From: JBJXGF01 sp046153015
Lineage (GTDB): Bacteria > Actinomycetota > Acidimicrobiia > Acidimicrobiales > CAIXPF01
NCBI GenBank assembly: GCA_046153015.1
Contig: JBJXGF010000121.1
Location: forward strand, 1 to 11,834
Direction: 5' to 3'
Length of the DNA stretch: 11,834 nucleotides
Below are positions 1 through 7,557 of this stretch, piece by piece (the stretch's first letter is position 1; each line of letters opens with the position of its first letter). A program made the position numbers and the translations under genes. The notes beneath the pieces were generated by a model. That model worked only from the letters and a program-made list of their open reading frames with translations. It ran no database searches and was not told the origin of the DNA.

Positions 1-144
1 GCCGAGGACGCCGACGAGGCGGCCGAAGCCGAGGCCGCCGCCGACGGCGCGGGCGGCGGCGGGCGCAAGCCGGCCAGGCCCAAGCGCGCCTCGAGGGCGA
101 AGGCGGCCGAGGCCAAGCCGGCGCCGAAGCGCAAGACGGCCTGA
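1..144 (+). CDS. C-terminal tail of a truncated gene, probably the NHEJ protein Ku
   Basis: An open frame runs from the first base of the window to a TGA at 142-144, giving the last 47 residues of a protein whose body lies outside. The tail is low-complexity and split by charge: residues 1-15 are Ala/Glu/Asp only, residues 16-21 are a Gly-rich hinge, and residues 22-47 hold 11 Lys/Arg among Ala and Pro. Many actinobacterial Ku proteins end in Lys/Ala-rich extensions that bind DNA, and the next gene, 10 nt downstream on the same strand, encodes a LigD-type polymerase, the usual partner of Ku. The identity is therefore an inference from context and composition. Other proteins with basic tails, such as HU-like nucleoid proteins, cannot be excluded because no folded domain is visible. 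Confidence 0.6.
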   Translation, partial: AEDADEAAEAEAAADGAGGGGRKPARPKRASRAKAAEAKPAPKRKTA

Positions 145-154
145 GCGGGGGCGC

Positions 155-1057
155 GTGGCCCCGGCCGGCGCCTCGGTGAAGGTCACGATCGGCGAGCACC
201 AGCTCTCGCTGTCGAACCTGGCCAAGGTGCTCTACCCCGCGGTTGGTTTCACGAAGGCGCAGGTCGTCGACTACTACGTGCGGGTCGCGCCGGCGCTGTT
301 GACCCACCTCGGGGACCGCGGCGTCACGCTGCGGCGCTACCCGGACGGCGTGGAGGGCCCCTCGTTCTTCGAGAAGCGCTGCCCCGGCCACCGCCCGAGC
401 TGGATTGGCGCCGTGCTCGGGCCAGGGGACCACAACGGCGCGATCGGGTACTGCCGGCTCGACTCGGTGGCCGCGCTGGCCTGGGCGGCGAACATGGCCG
501 CGCTCGAGCTGCACGCGCCGATGGCGCGCGCCGACGACATCGAGTCGCCGACGATGGTGGTCTTCGACCTCGACCCCGGCGCCCCAGCCGGCATCGCCGA
601 GTGCGCCCGGGTGGCGCTCGAGATCGCCGACGACCTCGGCGCCCTCGGCCTGCAGCTGTGGCCGAAGACCTCGGGGGGCAAGGGGCTGCAGCTCTACCTG
701 CCGCTCAACACCCCCTGCACCCACGAGCGGGCCTCGGCGTTCGCCCAGGCCGTGGCCCAGCTGCTCGAACGCCGCCGGCCCAAGGCCGTCACCAGCACGA
801 TGGCCAAGGCCGCCCGCACCGGCAAGGTCTTCGTGGACTGGAGCCAGAACTCCCGCCACAAGACCACCGTGTGCGCCTACTCGCTGCGGGCCCAGCCCGA
901 GCCCACCGTGTCCACCCCGGTGAGCTGGAGCGAGGTCGCCGCCGCCGCCGACGGCGCCTCGCTGCGCTTCACCGCGGACCAGGTCTGCGCCCGGCTCGAC
1001 GAGCTGGGCGACCTGTTCGCCCCCACCGCGCAGCTCCGTCAGGAGCTGCCGGTGTAG
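155..1057 (+). CDS. Stand-alone LigD-type primase-polymerase (NHEJ polymerase domain)
   Basis: The 300-residue protein matches the archaeo-eukaryotic primase-like polymerase domain of bacterial LigD, which adds (ribo)nucleotides at double-strand break ends with Ku. Visible family motifs are NLAKVLYP (21-28), FFEKRCP (71-77), the metal-binding pair D138-L-D140 in VVFDLDPG, KTSGGKGLQLYLPL (171-184) and the third metal aspartate D228 in VFVDWSQN. These aspartates sit almost exactly where Mycobacterium tuberculosis LigD has D137, D139 and D227. The length fits the polymerase domain alone; no ligase or phosphoesterase domain is attached, so ligation must come from another gene. The GTG at 155 lies 10 nt after the previous stop, suggesting co-transcription. 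An in-frame GTG at 176 (residue 8) is an alternative start. By family a stand-alone PolD or Prim-PolC role is also possible. Confidence 0.93.
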   Translation: MAPAGASVKVTIGEHQLSLSNLAKVLYPAVGFTKAQVVDYYVRVAPALLTHLGDRGVTLRRYPDGVEGPSFFEKRCPGHRPSWIGAVLGPGDHNGAIGYCRLDSVAALAWAANMAALELHAPMARADDIESPTMVVFDLDPGAPAGIAECARVALEIADDLGALGLQLWPKTSGGKGLQLYLPLNTPCTHERASAFAQAVAQLLERRRPKAVTSTMAKAARTGKVFVDWSQNSRHKTTVCAYSLRAQPEPTVSTPVSWSEVAAAADGASLRFTADQVCARLDELGDLFAPTAQLRQELPV

Positions 1058-1077
1058 CTCGGGCCGGGCGCCTACAC
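1052..1077. terminator. Possible bidirectional hairpin between convergent genes
   Basis: GTGTAG at 1052-1057 (containing the polymerase stop codon) is the exact reverse complement of CTACAC at 1072-1077, giving a 6-bp stem around a 14-nt GC-rich loop in the short gap before the converging lipoprotein gene. There is no T-tract on either strand and the loop is large, so this is only a candidate. Confidence 0.22.
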
Positions 1078-1079
1078 GC

Positions 1080-2549
1080 CTACTTGCACTGCTTGCCGTC
1101 CCAGGCGCAGGTGGCGCTGCTGCCGTTCTGCTCGATCACCTGGCCGAACTCGACGTGCTTGCCCACCTCGGCGCCGGGGTCGATCGTGTAGCGCGAGAGG
1201 ATCGCGCCCTCGGTGAAGGCCGGATCCTTCGGGCCGTACATCTCGAACTTGATGCGGTTGCCGGCCGGGCCGCGGTTGAGCGGATGGTCGTAGCTGAGCG
1301 ACCAGGCGGCGATCATCAGGTTGGTGCGGGTGAGCCCACCGGGGCGCGCCGCCGCGTTCTTGAAGATCTGCACGAGCGGCATGGTGTACCACACGCCCCA
1401 GTTCGTCCAGGAGTCGTCGGGGTTGAAGCCGCCGGCCTGGATCAGGTCCCGCACCTTCTTCACATCCGGGTCGTCCTTGAACGAGGCGTCGCTGCCGTCC
1501 TTCCAGTACTGGGTGATGAGGAAGTCCCGCCCGGCCTCGCCCGTCGGCTTGAACACCGTCGAGATGCCGGCGCAGGTGGAGGCGATGAACTTGCCCTTGG
1601 GCTTCCACGACGAGGCGGCCAGGGACTGGATCGCCTGCGGGCACGCGGTGCCGGCGGTCATCAGGATCACCACGTCGGCGTTGGTGGAGGCGAGCGTGGT
1701 CATCTCGTTGGTGACGGTGGCCGCCGCCGCGTCGTGCAGCTCGGCCTTGACCAGGTTCAGGCCGCGTTCTTTCGCCGCCTTGTCGAAGGCGTTGCGGTAC
1801 GAGAGGCCGAAGTCGTTGTTGAGCACGAGCGCGGCCACGGACGTGCCCTTGCCCCACGTCTTCTCGATGTACTCCGCCCAGATCGACGCCTCGATCGGGT
1901 AGGTGAGGAAGCTGCCGGTCGTCCACGGGTGGTTCACCGGGTCGGACCACGCCGGGTGGCCGGTGGCGGCGAAGAGGTGCGGCACGCACGACTCGTTCAG
2001 CTTGTCGTAGATGGCCAGGTTCGCCGGGGTGCCGGCCATGACCGGCATGGAGAACGGCTTGACCGTCTCGAGCAGCTCGTCGGTGTTGAGCTTGGAGCGG
2101 GCCGCCTCGTAGGCGTCGTCCTTCACCGCCAGCGAGAACTTCTTGCCGGCCACGCCGCCTTCGGTCTTGTTGATGTGCTCGAGGTACGCCTTCACCCCGT
2201 TGGAGATGCCGCCGTAGAACGCGAGCTGGCCGGAGAACGCGAAGCTGTGCGCCAGGCGGATCTCGGTCTCGGTGACGCCCTCGTTGTCCTTCCAGTTGGC
2301 CGGGCACTTCGAGAGGTCGATCGTATACCCGCCCGGGCCGGTGACGGTCTTGCCGTTCACGCCCCACTTCGTCGGGTCGTCGCCGTCGCGCCCGACGGCC
2401 CCCGCGCCCTTCGCGGTGGTGGCCGACGCCCCCCCGCTGGTGGACCCGGTGGTGGCGGCGCCCTCGTCGTCTCCGCTGCTGCCGCAGGCGGCCGCAGCCA
2501 GCCCGACAGCCACTATCGCTGCGCCGAGGCGCAGTGATCTCCTGATCAC
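1080..2549 (-). CDS. ABC transporter substrate-binding lipoprotein, type 1 periplasmic (branched-chain amino acid-like)
   Basis: The 489-residue protein looks like an extracellular solute receptor of the Leu/Ile/Val-binding (Peripla_BP_6) class. It starts with an Arg-containing n-region and a hydrophobic stretch (8-21) ending in AAAC at C22, a loose lipobox, so it is probably lipid-anchored. Residues 23-60 form a Ser/Thr/Gly/Ala linker. The binding domain begins near 95 (TEIRLAHSFAFSGQLAFYGG) and shows typical blocks such as NGVKAYLEHIN (117-127), VAALVLNNDFGLSYRNAF (238-255) and ADVVILMTAG (291-300). The start is GTG at 2547-2549, with GGGGA on the minus strand 7 nt upstream. No permease or ATPase gene is present, so it either serves a transporter encoded elsewhere or acts as a sensor. 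The substrate cannot be read from sequence; such receptors also bind amides, urea or aromatic and short-chain acids. It diverges from a CoA-transferase gene. Confidence 0.9.
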   Translation of the reverse strand: MIRRSLRLGAAIVAVGLAAAACGSSGDDEGAATTGSTSGGASATTAKGAGAVGRDGDDPTKWGVNGKTVTGPGGYTIDLSKCPANWKDNEGVTETEIRLAHSFAFSGQLAFYGGISNGVKAYLEHINKTEGGVAGKKFSLAVKDDAYEAARSKLNTDELLETVKPFSMPVMAGTPANLAIYDKLNESCVPHLFAATGHPAWSDPVNHPWTTGSFLTYPIEASIWAEYIEKTWGKGTSVAALVLNNDFGLSYRNAFDKAAKERGLNLVKAELHDAAAATVTNEMTTLASTNADVVILMTAGTACPQAIQSLAASSWKPKGKFIASTCAGISTVFKPTGEAGRDFLITQYWKDGSDASFKDDPDVKKVRDLIQAGGFNPDDSWTNWGVWYTMPLVQIFKNAAARPGGLTRTNLMIAAWSLSYDHPLNRGPAGNRIKFEMYGPKDPAFTEGAILSRYTIDPGAEVGKHVEFGQVIEQNGSSATCAWDGKQCK

Positions 2550-2574
2550 GTGGAAGTCCCCGTTCTCGATTCGA

Positions 2575-2592
2575 ATTCTATGACATCAGTCA
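2575..2592 (-). promoter_or_regulatory. Candidate -10 box and overlapping palindrome for the lipoprotein gene
   Basis: On the minus strand TAGAAT (plus-strand 2575-2580) is a good -10 hexamer about 25 nt before the GTG start, with the GGGGA ribosome-binding site between them. Directly upstream, plus-strand 2581-2592 reads TGACATCAGTCA, a perfect TGAC-N4-GTCA inverted repeat that would lie between the -35 and -10 regions and could bind a dimeric repressor. No convincing -35 hexamer is seen. Confidence 0.4.
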
Positions 2593-2652
2593 CACCGCGA
2601 CCCGCTGAGCAGGGTAGACGACACAAGCATGCGGCGGACGTCACCTGCCGCC

Positions 2653-2658
2653 TAACCT
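2653..2658 (+). promoter_or_regulatory. Candidate -10 box (TAACCT) for the CoA-transferase gene
   Basis: TAACCT fits the actinobacterial TANNNT -10 pattern. A transcript starting about 7 nt further on would have a leader of roughly 27 nt carrying the AAGGAG ribosome-binding site. No recognisable -35 is present at 16-18 nt spacing. Confidence 0.35.
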
Positions 2659-2680
2659 TGGCTCCGCACGGGCCGGGGGG

Positions 2681-2686
2681 AAGGAG
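2681..2686 (+). promoter_or_regulatory. Strong ribosome-binding site (AAGGAG)
   Basis: AAGGAG lies 5 nt before the ATG at 2692 and fixes the start of the CoA-transferase. Confidence 0.75.
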
Positions 2687-2691
2687 CGCCG

Positions 2692-3918
2692 ATGCCGCAG
2701 TCGAACGGTGAGCCGCGGATCCTCGAGGGCTGCAAGGTCCTCGATTTCACGCAGTACTTGGCGGGGGCGGGCGTCACCCGGATGATGGCGGAGCTGGGGG
2801 CCGACATCATCAAGGTCGAGATCCCCGACGTGGGCGACCCGGGCCGGCTGCTGCCGTTCTTCCGCAACGAGCGCAGCGGGTTCTTCATCCAGCACAACCG
2901 GGGCAAGAAGAGCCTGTCGGTCGACTGGAACACCGAGGAGGGCCAGGCCCTCCTGCTGGAGCTGGCGAAAGACGTCGACATCGTCGCCGAGAACTTCTCC
3001 TCGGGCGAGATCATGGCCAAGCGGGGCCTCGACTACGAGTCGATCCGGGCGGTGAACCCCGGGGTCATCTACCTGTCGGTCTCCTGTTTCGGGCGCAACT
3101 CCGCCTGGGCCGGCAAGCCGGGCTACGACTACATCGCCCAAGCCGTGTCCGGCATCATGCACATGACCGGCGACCCCGACGGCCCGCCGTACTTCGCCTG
3201 CTCCGCGGTGGGGGACACCAACGGCGCCGTGCACGGCTTCGCGTCGGTGGGCTACGCCCTCTACTACCGGGAGAAGACCGGCAAGGGCCAGCACCTCGAC
3301 ATCTCGATGACCGACGCGTTGTTCCATTTCCACGAGGGCCAGCTCGCCGGCTATCACTTCACCGACCACGAGTGGGAGCCCATCCGGTACGGAACCCACC
3401 ACACGGTGGTGTTCCCAGCGGGCACGTTCAAGGCCCCGCAGGGCTACATCGTGGTGCTGGCTCTGGAGCTGCAGTGGGCCAACCTGTGCAACTGCCTCGG
3501 CCGGCCCGACCTGATCGACGACCCGCGGTACGCGGCGATGGCCGATCGCACCGCCCGCCGCCACGAGCTGATCCCGATCATCGAGGACTGGATGGCCGGC
3601 TTCGCCACCGACCAGGAGGTGCTCGACGAGCTGGAGCGCTTCCACGTGCCCGCCGGGCCGGTGCTCTCACCGATCGACGCGCTGGACCACCCCTACTTCA
3701 AGTCGCGTGACATGGTCCGCTGGATCGACGACCCCAAGACCGGCCCGGTGCCGATCCCGGGGTTCCCGTTCAAGTTCGGCGCGCAGCCCGAGCTGCCCGA
3801 CATCGTGACCGCCGAGCTCGGCGAGCACAACGAGGAGATCCTCGCCGGGCGCCTCGGGCTCTCCGAGGCGCAGATCGCTGCGTTGTACGAGCGGGGGGTG
3901 CTGCACCGAGGCGGCTGA
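2692..3918 (+). CDS. CaiB/BaiF family (class III) CoA-transferase
   Basis: The 408-residue protein fits the class III CoA-transferases, which move CoA between carboxylic acids and include formyl-CoA:oxalate, carnitine and succinyl-CoA:benzylsuccinate transferases. Family landmarks are LEGCKVLDFTQYLAGAGVTRMMAELGADIIKVE split over 11-43, NRGKKSLSVDW (69-79), DIVAENFSSGEIMAKRGLDY (96-115) and the segment GYDYIAQAVSG (144-154). D175 in SAVGDTNG is the expected catalytic aspartate, matching D169 of formyl-CoA transferase. GKGQHLDISMTDAL (197-210) and the C-terminal P-I-D-A-L-x-H-P-x-x-x-x-R segment are also typical. Length is normal, and the start is set by AAGGAG 5 nt upstream. The gene is monocistronic in this window. 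Its head-to-head partner is an acid- or amino-acid-type receptor, so an uptake-and-activation pairing is possible, but substrate and donor CoA are unknown. Confidence 0.93.
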   Translation: MPQSNGEPRILEGCKVLDFTQYLAGAGVTRMMAELGADIIKVEIPDVGDPGRLLPFFRNERSGFFIQHNRGKKSLSVDWNTEEGQALLLELAKDVDIVAENFSSGEIMAKRGLDYESIRAVNPGVIYLSVSCFGRNSAWAGKPGYDYIAQAVSGIMHMTGDPDGPPYFACSAVGDTNGAVHGFASVGYALYYREKTGKGQHLDISMTDALFHFHEGQLAGYHFTDHEWEPIRYGTHHTVVFPAGTFKAPQGYIVVLALELQWANLCNCLGRPDLIDDPRYAAMADRTARRHELIPIIEDWMAGFATDQEVLDELERFHVPAGPVLSPIDALDHPYFKSRDMVRWIDDPKTGPVPIPGFPFKFGAQPELPDIVTAELGEHNEEILAGRLGLSEAQIAALYERGVLHRGG

Positions 3919-3948
3919 GCCGGCCCCGGCCAGCCGGCGTCAGCCGGC
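3919..3948. terminator. Possible hairpin between converging CoA-transferase and metH
   Basis: The 31-nt gap carries three copies of the self-complementary hexamer GCCGGC (3919-3924, 3933-3938, 3943-3948). The last two can pair as a 6-bp stem with a GTCA loop. There is no T-tract, so terminator function for either gene is only a guess from position. Confidence 0.3.
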
Positions 3949-3949
3949 C

Positions 3950-6900
3950 TCAGCGAGCGACGAAGTACTTCGCCTTCGGGTGGTGGCAGATGAGCGCGCT
4001 GGTGGTCTGCTCGGGCTGGTACTGCCAGCTCGTCTCCTCGCTGCAGATCACGCCGATGCGGTCGGCGTCGAGCAGCTCGGCCGCCTTCGCGTTGTCCTCC
4101 AGATCGGGGCAGGCCGGGTACCCCCACGAGTAGCGCCCGCCGCGGTACTGCTGGCGGAACAGGCCCTGGAGGTTGGGGCCGTCCTCGTCGGCGAAGCCCC
4201 ACTCCTCCCGGATGCGGCGGTGCGAGAGCTCGGCCAGCGCCTCGGCCAGCTCCACCCCGAGGCCGTGGAGCAGCAGGTAGTCCTGGTAGCGGTGCTCGGC
4301 GAAGAGGCGCGCCGTCTCCTCGGACACGGCGGCGCCCATCGAGACCACGTGGAACGCGGCGTAGTCGGCCTCGCCCGAGTCGACCGAGCGGAAGAAGTCG
4401 GCGATGCACAGGTGCGGGTGCTGGCGCTGGCGGGGGTAGCGGAAGCGCAGCCACTCGGCGGTGCGGTCGCCGTCTTTCCAGATCACCAGCTCGTCGCCGT
4501 CGCTGTTGGCGGCGAACCAGCCGTACACGAGCTGGGGCACCAGCACGCCCGTGGCCTTCGCCTCGGCCAGGCGTTCCCGCAGCACCGGACGGATGCGGGC
4601 CTTGAACCCCTCGTCTGATTCGCCGCCCTCGGGCCGGAACTGCCACTGGTTGCGGAAGAGCGCCGTCTCGTTCACGTAGGCGGCGATGTCGTCCAGCGCG
4701 ATGCCCTTGACCACCTTCGAACCTAGGAACGGCGGCGTGAACAGAGGGTTGTCCGCCTCCACCTCGGGCGAGCGCGCCGGCAGCGCCCCGCTCTCGGCCG
4801 GCGCGCTCCGCTTGGGCAACACCCGGCCGGTGAGCGCCCGGCCGAAGTCGGGGTCGTCCTCGCCGGTGCGGCGCAGCTCGCCCAGCCGGTCCATCACCCG
4901 GAGGCCCTCGAACGCGTCCTTGCCGTAGAAGACGCGTCCGTCGTAGACCTGACGCAGGTCGCGCTCCACGTAGCTCCGGGTGAGCGCCGCCCCGCCCAGC
5001 AGCACGGGCAGCGCGCCCAGGCCGCGGGCGTTGAGCTCCTCGAGGTTGTCCCGCATGATCAGCGTGGACTTCACCAGCAGGCCGCTCATCCCGATGGCGT
5101 CGGCGCGCACGTCGAGCGCCTTGTCGATCATCTCCCCGATCGCCACCTTGATGCCGAGGTTGTGCACCTCGTAGCCGTTGTTGGTGAGGATGATGTCGAC
5201 GAGGTTCTTGCCGATGTCGTGCACGTCGCCCTTCACCGTGGCGAGCACGATGCGGCCCTTGCCGCTTTCGCCGTCGACCCGCTCCAGGTGCGGCTCGAGG
5301 TGGGAGACCGCCGCCTTCATCGTCTCCGCGGACTGCAGCACGAACGGGAGCTGCATCTCGCCGGAGGCGAACAGGTCGCCCACCACCTTCATGCCGGCGA
5401 GCAGCACGTCGTTGATGATCTCCAGCGCGGGCATCACCCGCAGCGCCTCGTCGAGCTCGGCCTCGAGCCCGTCCCGGTCGCCGTCGATGATGCGCTGGCT
5501 GAGGCGGCGCTCGAGCGACCAGCCGGAGCGGTCCTCGACCACCTTCTCCGTGGCCTTGACGCCGGCGAACACGTCGAGCAGCGCGGCCAATGGGTCGTAC
5601 CGGCGGCTCGGGTCGCGCCGGTCGTGGACGAGGTCGACGCAGACCTGGCGCTGCTCGTCGGGGATGCGGGCGAGGGGCATGATCTTGCCGGCGTGGACGA
5701 TGGCCGAGTCCAACCCCGCCTGCACGCACTCGTGGAGGAACACCGAGTTGAGCGCGTGGCGGGCGGCGGGCGAGAGGCCGAAGCTCACGTTCGACACGCC
5801 GAGCGTGGTGTACACGCCGGGCAGCTCGACCTTGATCCGCCGGATCGCCTCGATCGTGGCCAGCGCGTCGCGGCGCAGCTCGTCGTCGCCGGTGGAGAGG
5901 GGGAAGGTCAGCGCGTCGAAGATCAAGTCCCCCGGCTGGAGCCCATAGCGGTCGACGGCGAGGTCGTGGATGCGGTGCGCGATGCGCAGCTTCCACTCCA
6001 CGTCCCGAGCCTGGCCCTCCTCGTCGATGAGCAGGCAGATCACCGCGGCGCCGTACTCCCGGGCGAGGCTGAACACGCGGTCGAGCCGGCTGCCGGGCGC
6101 GTCGCCGTCCTCGAGGTTGGCCGAGTTGAGGATGGCCCGCCCGCCCAGCCACTGCAGGCCGGCCTCCATCACCTCCGGCTCGGTGGAATCGAGCACCAGC
6201 GGGGCGGCGGCCTGGGTGGCGAAGCGCTGGGCCACCTCGTCCATGTCGGCGGCGCCGTTGCGGCCCACGTAGTCGACGCACACGTCGAGCACGTGGGCGC
6301 CCTCCTTGAGCTGCTCCTTGGCCATCGTGGTGCAGGTGTCGAGATCCCCGGCCAGCATCGCGTCGCGGAAGCGCTTGGAGCCGTTGGCGTTGGTGCGCTC
6401 GCCGATGATGAGGAAGCTGGTGTCCTGCCGGAACGGCACGAAGCTGTAGATCGAGGTGGCGCCGTCTTCGTGTTGGGGGCGGCGCGGCGCCGGGGTGAGC
6501 GGCCGGCACGCCTCGACCACCCGGCGCAGGTGCTCGGGCGTGGTGCCGCAGCAGCCGCCCACCACCTGCACGCCGAGCTCGGTGATGAAACGGGTGTGGT
6601 GCTCGACGAGCTGGTCGGGGGTGAGGTCGTAGTGCATGGCGCCCTCGACCACCGAGGGCAGGCCGGCGTTGGGCAGGCAGGAGATCGGCATGCGGGCGTG
6701 CTGGGCGAGGTGGCGCAGGTGCTCGGTCATCTCCACCGGGCCGGTGGCGCAGTTGAGGCCGACCACGTCGGGGCGCATCGCGTCGAGCGCAGCGAGCGCG
6801 GCGGCGATCTCGGTGCCGGGGAGCATGCGCCCGGTGAGCTCCATCGTCACCTGCACTTGGAGGGGCACCTCTCGGCCGAGCGTGCGCATCGCCCGCCGGG

Positions 6901-7420
6901 CCCCGTTCATCGCCGCCTTCGCGGTGAGCAGGTCGAACATGGTCTCGATGAGGATGAGGTCGACGCCGCCCTCGATCAGGCCGAGGGCCTGCTCCTCGTA
7001 GGCGTCGCGCAGCTCCGCGTAGCGGATGTGGCCGAGGCTCGGGAACTTGGTGCCCGGCCCCACCGAGCCGGCCACGAAGCGGGGCTGGTCAGCGGTGGAG
7101 AACTCGTCGGCCGCCTGGCGAGCGAGCAGGGCCGCCTTGCGGTTGAGCTCACGGGTGCGGTGGGCCAGGCCGTATTCGCCGAGGGGCACGGCGAAGGCGC
7201 CGAACGTGTTGGTCTCCACCGCGTCGACGCCCACCGAGAAGTACGCCCGGTGCATGTCGAGCACGGCGTCGGGCCGGGTGTCGACGAGGATCTCGTTGCA
7301 TCCCTCGAGCGCCGGGCCCCCGAAGTCGTCCGCCGTGAGACCCAGTTCCTGCAGGAAGGTGCCGGTCGCGCCGTCGAAGACGACGACGTGCTCGGCCACC
7401 GCGTCGAGGTAGGCGCGCAT
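3950..7420 (-). CDS. metH: Cobalamin-dependent methionine synthase (5-methyltetrahydrofolate:homocysteine methyltransferase)
   Basis: The enzyme transfers a methyl group from methyltetrahydrofolate through cobalamin to homocysteine. All modules are present in the usual order over 1156 residues, close to family length. The homocysteine module (about 1-305) has the zinc ligands C224 (GLNCATG) and C290-C291 (GGCCGTT). The pterin module (about 325-600) has GERTNANGSKRF, DSTEPEVMEAGL and GVSNVSFGLSP. The cap is about 635-715. The B12 module (about 722-845) has DVHDIGKN with the axial ligand H734 and the GMSGLLVKST block. The reactivation (AdoMet) module (about 895-1156) has GYPACPD (1100-1106). 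No key residue is missing. The ATG at 7418-7420 begins just before the conserved VVVFDGATGTFLQ block. No Shine-Dalgarno is seen, but TACCCT lies 7 nt upstream, suggesting a leaderless mRNA. It diverges from a cobalamin adenosyltransferase gene. Confidence 0.98.
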   Translation of the reverse strand: MRAYLDAVAEHVVVFDGATGTFLQELGLTADDFGGPALEGCNEILVDTRPDAVLDMHRAYFSVGVDAVETNTFGAFAVPLGEYGLAHRTRELNRKAALLARQAADEFSTADQPRFVAGSVGPGTKFPSLGHIRYAELRDAYEEQALGLIEGGVDLILIETMFDLLTAKAAMNGARRAMRTLGREVPLQVQVTMELTGRMLPGTEIAAALAALDAMRPDVVGLNCATGPVEMTEHLRHLAQHARMPISCLPNAGLPSVVEGAMHYDLTPDQLVEHHTRFITELGVQVVGGCCGTTPEHLRRVVEACRPLTPAPRRPQHEDGATSIYSFVPFRQDTSFLIIGERTNANGSKRFRDAMLAGDLDTCTTMAKEQLKEGAHVLDVCVDYVGRNGAADMDEVAQRFATQAAAPLVLDSTEPEVMEAGLQWLGGRAILNSANLEDGDAPGSRLDRVFSLAREYGAAVICLLIDEEGQARDVEWKLRIAHRIHDLAVDRYGLQPGDLIFDALTFPLSTGDDELRRDALATIEAIRRIKVELPGVYTTLGVSNVSFGLSPAARHALNSVFLHECVQAGLDSAIVHAGKIMPLARIPDEQRQVCVDLVHDRRDPSRRYDPLAALLDVFAGVKATEKVVEDRSGWSLERRLSQRIIDGDRDGLEAELDEALRVMPALEIINDVLLAGMKVVGDLFASGEMQLPFVLQSAETMKAAVSHLEPHLERVDGESGKGRIVLATVKGDVHDIGKNLVDIILTNNGYEVHNLGIKVAIGEMIDKALDVRADAIGMSGLLVKSTLIMRDNLEELNARGLGALPVLLGGAALTRSYVERDLRQVYDGRVFYGKDAFEGLRVMDRLGELRRTGEDDPDFGRALTGRVLPKRSAPAESGALPARSPEVEADNPLFTPPFLGSKVVKGIALDDIAAYVNETALFRNQWQFRPEGGESDEGFKARIRPVLRERLAEAKATGVLVPQLVYGWFAANSDGDELVIWKDGDRTAEWLRFRYPRQRQHPHLCIADFFRSVDSGEADYAAFHVVSMGAAVSEETARLFAEHRYQDYLLLHGLGVELAEALAELSHRRIREEWGFADEDGPNLQGLFRQQYRGGRYSWGYPACPDLEDNAKAAELLDADRIGVICSEETSWQYQPEQTTSALICHHPKAKYFVAR

Positions 7421-7427
7421 CGTCCCA

Positions 7428-7433
7428 AGGGTA
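7428..7433 (-). promoter_or_regulatory. Candidate -10 box (TACCCT) for leaderless metH
   Basis: On the minus strand TACCCT is followed by exactly 7 nt (TGGGACG) and the metH ATG. That is the arrangement expected when the start codon is at or next to the transcription start, as in leaderless actinobacterial mRNAs. No clear -35 hexamer is seen, and nothing resembling a cobalamin riboswitch could fit between promoter and start. Confidence 0.5.
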
Positions 7434-7544
7434 ACGGGGGGCTGCGCGATCGTGAGCGCCTCTTTCGGGGGCGGCCTCCCCGGCGGCGTGTCGGGATTCT
7501 CCGGTGACGCTATTGCCGACGCCGCCGGGGGCGCAGGGCGGCGG

Positions 7545-7550
7545 TACGGT
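7545..7550 (+). promoter_or_regulatory. Candidate -10 box (TACGGT) for the leaderless adenosyltransferase gene
   Basis: TACGGT is followed by 7 nt (CGGCGGG) and the GTG at 7558. The spacing is the same as in front of metH on the other strand, and no Shine-Dalgarno fits. It supports GTG 7558 as the start, because the longer reading from GTG 7504 would begin upstream of this promoter. Confidence 0.5.
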
Positions 7551-7557
7551 CGGCGGG

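Noticed and set aside
3693..6509. A 938-codon minus-strand frame overlapping metH and the CoA-transferase
   Set aside because: It is a shifted frame of metH with Arg/Pro/Gly/Ala-rich translation that also runs antisense through the end of the CoA-transferase; no domain is visible.
5162..7507. A 781-codon open frame on the plus strand opposite metH
   Set aside because: It is antisense to a fully supported metH. Its translation is low-complexity, rich in His, Val, Gly and Arg, with no recognisable domain, as expected from the complementary frame of a GC-rich gene.
7504..7557. An upstream GTG start for the adenosyltransferase
   Set aside because: The added 18 residues are Gly/Pro-rich and unlike the family, and the best -10 candidate lies inside this stretch.
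7421..7557. A cobalamin or S-adenosylmethionine riboswitch between metH and the adenosyltransferase
   Set aside because: No B12-box-like sequence or conserved core was seen, and the metH promoter appears to sit 7 nt from the ATG, leaving no leader.
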